From contig OZ038322.1 of NCBI GenBank assembly GCA_964035795.1, positions 17,283,447 to 17,347,446 of the forward strand: DNA of 64,000 nt, in the 5' to 3' direction. The notes beneath the pieces were generated by a model. The model had not been told where the DNA came from and made no database searches. It saw only the letters and a program-made list of their open reading frames with translations. Below, one piece after another: positions 59,901 through 64,000 of the stretch. Numbering within the stretch: the first letter of the stretch is position 1; the number at the start of each line of letters is the position of its first letter. Source of the stretch: Pterobdella sp. o SKG-2022 (lineage: Eukaryota; Annelida; Clitellata; Hirudinida; Piscicolidae). Made by a program: the position numbers and the translations under genes.

Positions 59901-62900
59901 AAGAACTAAATAGTTTAATAATTTTTTTAAGAATGAGAGCTTTCTTACTAATCTACATTAGCTTTATGAATCTGATATCAGTGCTGGCTATCTTGGATTG
60001 AGCTTTTGGTTTTATTTTCTTTGTGTTCAAATAAGGCTTCGTTATGGGCGTAAATATTTTTTTACATTTTTTGTGTGATTTATGATTGTTACAGGGTGTA
60101 AAACCCTGTTAATATCTATTCTATTGAAAACCATTTGTCTTCTGCATAGCAGGCTTTAGTGATCCAAATAACATAACACAAAAGAACATGAGAGAAAGTC
60201 TATGTGAACATCTCCAAATATCCTTTGTCTAACCGAAGTGAGCTGTCTCCGAGCCATGCATAATTCGTGTCTCAATCATGCTTCGTGGAAACGAAATCAA
60301 AATCTATAATTAGCATTACAAACTGTGATCATTCAGATTTAATCATCACTTTGTGTTCTCAATGACGCCCCTTTGTTACACATATTTACTAAATACTCAG
60401 CTCTCGTGTGTTTTACATCATATAAAGAACATCATTGTCATCTATTTCAGATTATGACCTAATTTACATTACTTATGTGAACATTTTTTGAAGATTTTCT
60501 TAGATTTGTTGTACACATTTTTATTATGAACCTACCTTATAGCAATATTATAACTTAAAATTATATATTCCAATAAAAATTAAGTATAAAAACAACTAGA
60601 ATATAGTTATGAATTTGATCTGATAATGCTGGAAACCCAACAAACTTAATATGTTATTGAATAGAATTATGAGATTTTTTTCTCAACAGCTCGTCGTCAG
60701 TAATGTGCCATTCAGAGCTCAAAAAATGACATTAACAGTTCTGCATTATCAAATATCCTTGGGAAAAATATTTGATATTCAATTATTCTTATTTCGATTT
60801 TAAAAATTATTTTAAAGTGATTTGTACTTTTGTGAAAATAAAAAGATTTTAGTTTTATTTAAATGGTCTTAATGATGGCATTATTTTGTTGGTTTGATCG
60901 TACTAAACAACTTAAAGAGCTTTAGTAGAACTAAGTAGGATTAACCTCATAGCATTATCACTTGGTAATCACTCAAACTAATAAGTATCAAACGAACTTT
61001 AAAATCGAAAATTTCCAAGTTATATAGGGTGTTGCTAATAAACCATGAGATAAATACGCTACATTATAAAATTTCGATGAGAAATTTGGTTTGGGAACGG
61101 GTTGCTGGAATTGTTATAAAAATTATATAAAATATAAAAAATTAGACCAATCGAGTTATGGCTTTATCAACTATATTAATTGTTCTACCATAGAAATTTT
61201 CTAAGAAGCAAGTGCGCAGTTTCGTAGAAATTTGAGTTCTTATATCTGAGTTTATAAAATAGCCAAATGCTTCTTGGAATTCAATTGAATCCTTTTCAAT
61301 GTTCAATTAGGCTTATTTTTTTATGTTTTGTAAACATGTGTTTTAGAGATTTAATTTCCAATACTTTTATTAATAAAAATAATAAGTTGAAATAAATTGA
61401 AAATTTAAGCTGAAAATTTTTCTTTTATTACTTGGTAATTCCTAAAGTGGAAAATAAAATCTATTTTATAGTTTCATTTATAAATAAAGAAAATACCTTG
61501 AGTTTAAAACTTTTTAGAATTATATTCAACTCAGAGACCTCGAAATATATTTGAGAAGTTTATCAGCGGTTTTCTATGTAATCAAGTTTTGAAACTGCTT
61601 CAAACCAATTCAATAAATAACAATATTAATCTTTGGAAACTCCTTAATAAGAATTTTCATTGAACAATGAAAAAACCATGACTGAAACTGAGGTTATGAA
61701 TGAAGAATTTTGAAGTTAGTCGTTGTGATTGTATTTGAAGTGACTTCATTCTTGATAAGGGCTAACCATTACGATAGCATTGAAAAATATTTCAAATATA
61801 AGTTATCAAAACAATAAGGTTTCATTGATTAAGTTTGAAAAGATTTTTTTACGAAAATCTGCAAGTTGTTTTAAAACTTTCATTAGGGACCACTATGGTT
61901 CATCAAGACTTAGTAAGAAGATAGGCTAATTAATGTTGTCCTTTGTTTTTTAAATCTTTTAATTGCCATGACTCACCGAGTTTATAGTTTAAATTGAAGT
62001 AGTTTCTGAAAAGCCATTCTTTTAAGTGTTTTTAAAGAAATAAAAATATTGTTTTGTGACCAGGGTTGAATGAACTAAGAAAATAAAAGACTAACAGATA
62101 GGAAGTTTAACTAAAACTATAAACAAAATAATCTTGAAAAATTGTTAAGTGTTTGCCACTTTTTTTAAAATGCTAATTGTAATGGTCAAAAGTCATACAA
62201 ACATAGAAATTGGTTTATTAAACTTATTGTGGGATAAAGATTCTCGATTTAAAAAAAATTATCAGAACCAAACCGGTTTTTTGGTTCATTTTATTTTTTT
62301 TCAGTTGAAGATATATTTTGATTTATAGAACCTTAATAAATCGAAACCAACTAAGTACTAAAATAACAATTTCCATGGTTAAAACTTAAAATTTTTGGTC
62401 ACTATCTTGACTTACTTTCTCATGTTTACTTCATTATTAGTCTAGTTTGAAACCACTTTAAGCTTAAGAGATAAATACTTAAAAGCCTTTCAGAAACAAA
62501 TGAATAGGCTAACCCTTGAGGGTTAATTGTTGCGTTGTCATCAGGAAGTTTTAGCACACTCATTATAGCGCATTTTATTAACTCTTGAAATCGTCTTATA
62601 TTTTAATTGATAGTTTTTTGTAACCTACAATGTAGTTTCTCCTAGACAGAAAGTTGAAAGCAGGCTGTCTACATGTATTAGTGTTCTAGTAGTGTTTAGT
62701 TAGCTAATTTCATTACAAATCAGTATCGGTATTTTTACGAATTTTTCGTTTTTTAACAAACTCATTTGAGCAGACATTCATTCTTTTATAAAACATTAAT
62801 GAAATGATTTAATACGAATCCGTGGCAGAAGCCTTCGATTGATTCAAATTAATTAGACGGTAAAAGGTTAGTTGCTGTCACGTTTCTCATCTATTTGCAC

Positions 62901-63279
62901 AATTAATCCTAAAAATATATCATTATGGTAATTAAACACAATTAATCATCATCAAAAATTTAAATTTATAAGATCACTGTTGGCTAGACCAAAAATAAGA
63001 AACATTTTTTAAATCATATAGACCGAAAATGTAATTTTTGGTAAGTTTTTTAGTTCATTTGTGTGATCTGAACCTTAGTGTGATTTTTATTTTAATCGCA
63101 AAAACTTTATATTAAATTTTAAAAGATTTTTTAAATATTTTATTCTAACTTTTAACAGCTTAACAATTTGAACAAAACGCAAAACAATAAGATGGACAGA
63201 CTAACATAAGAAGATCAAAAGTTTAATGATTATTCATGTAAGATTAACTATGATGACTGTATAGCAACTGTATTGAACC
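53948..63279. other. Intergenic, AT-rich, no supportable gene
   Basis: About 9.3 kb upstream of the SOCS gene. Scattered short open frames only. One on the reverse strand at about 59660-59855 has a less AT-like composition but could not be tied to a family or to neighbouring exons. Confidence 0.5.
63139..63144 (-). terminator. Possible poly(A) signal AATAAA (reverse strand)
   Basis: TTTATT on + lies 136 bases beyond the stop codon of the reverse-strand exon at 63280-63501, consistent with that being a 3'-terminal exon. Confidence 0.35.
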
Positions 63280-63501
63280 CTAGTCGAGTTTTAAATACTG
63301 TTTTATATTTATATTAACATAACTATCAACTTCAAGATATTCGTGTTCTACTGCTGTAGCCATCTGTACCAATCGAGCCTTGTTCACACAAAAAGATTCT
63401 CCTAGTAGTCTAGTAATGTTTACAAGCTCACCTTGGCGTTTTTTTCTCAACATCAGTATGATAGATTTTGCCCTAATCCTTAGTACCTGAATCCTTGATG
63501 G
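63280..63501 (-). CDS. Unrecognised 3'-terminal coding exon (gene extends beyond the window)
   Basis: Open for 73 codons to a TAG, preceded by a good acceptor (CTATTTTCCAG) on the reverse strand. It contains little Phe/Asn/Lys bias, unlike chance frames here: PSRIQVLRIRAKSIILMLRK, then KRQGELVNITRLLGESF, CVNKARLVQMATAVEHEYLE and a Val/Asn/Ile-rich end. The first part is basic and helix-forming. I cannot name the family. Upstream exons would lie at higher coordinates and were not found in the remaining 500 bases, so the gene is partial in this window. It could still be a chance open frame. Confidence 0.45.
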   Translation of the reverse strand, partial: PSRIQVLRIRAKSIILMLRKKRQGELVNITRLLGESFCVNKARLVQMATAVEHEYLEVDSYVNINIKQYLKLD

Positions 63502-64000
63502 CTGGAAAATAGGTAACGAAAGGCATGAAGTATCTTTTGTTTATCAAACGTCTATTAGGAAAAATGAAATTATACAACTGCAGATTTACTTATATGAGAG
63601 AAAAAAGTGGGTAATGCACGAAAGCTCGGTAAAACTAAATCAAAGTGGAAGAAAGGCCAAAGAATAGTTTTTTTAATGTAGTACGGAATCATTCAACAAT
63701 TATCTACAGATATAAACCACATATGCTGGAAGCGAACCAAAATTTAAACTGTGCTTAAATAAAGTTCAAAACTTCAATAAGAAAAAGCAAACTACATTAT
63801 TTAGTTTGGTGTATAAACTATTGAAATAAAAAAAAACACACGATTTCTCTAAAAGATAACTACAAATAACTTGAATTAGTCAAAATACTTCTACAATACT
63901 GTTGACCCAAACAAAATCTGAAGATGAAAGGACTGATTGATAGACGATTCATATAAAAAATTACTTTATGCTTTTTCTTCTCTTTTCTACACTCATTGAG
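63502..64000. other. Window edge, no gene seen
   Basis: Probably intron of the gene with its last exon at 63280-63501, if that exon is real. No coding exon recognised. Confidence 0.4.

Overview
This window is nuclear DNA from an AT-rich animal. Coding exons are split by GT-AG introns, start and stop codons fit multi-exon models, and the products include a rhodopsin-type peptide receptor, a SOCS protein, a ciliary transition-zone protein and metazoan splicing factors. Nothing looks prokaryotic or organellar. I could not fix the species: GC is very low, introns range from under 100 bases to about 10 kb, and tRNA-derived SINEs, small palindromic elements and a decayed LINE are present.

Layout. 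From 5.6 to 30.5 kb one class A GPCR gene on the + strand can be assembled from eight exons, all but one junction agreeing in phase. Its introns hold most of the repeats: a 984-base perfect (TTAC)n tract, two SINE copies, a degenerate LINE reverse transcriptase and several copies of an unnamed dispersed repeat. From 33.6 to 45.6 kb lies a compact cluster of four conserved genes in alternating orientation: LUC7L3 (-), RBM17/SPF45 (+), RFC5 (-), TMEM17 (+). LUC7L3 and RBM17 are head to head with 307 bases between start codons. RBM17 and RFC5 are tail to tail with 134 bases between stop codons and nearly touching poly(A) signals. RFC5 and TMEM17 are head to head with 103 bases between start codons, and a near-perfect RFX X-box ends exactly at the TMEM17 ATG. 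At 46.4-47.5 kb is a four-exon gene for a small type II membrane protein with one EGF domain. At 52.6-53.9 kb (-) is a two-exon SOCS2/CISH-type gene with a long N-terminus. At 63.3-63.5 kb (-) is an unrecognised 3'-terminal exon. The rest (1-5.6, 30.5-33.7, 47.5-52.6 and 54-63.3 kb) is AT-rich DNA in which I see no supportable gene.

Functional links. LUC7L3 (U1 snRNP associated) and RBM17 (U2-associated, UHM domain) both act in splice-site choice and appear to share a promoter. RFC5 (clamp loader) and TMEM17 (ciliary gate) share another, which carries the ciliary X-box. All exon models were made by eye from splice motifs, phase and remembered family features; no alignment or transcript evidence was available.
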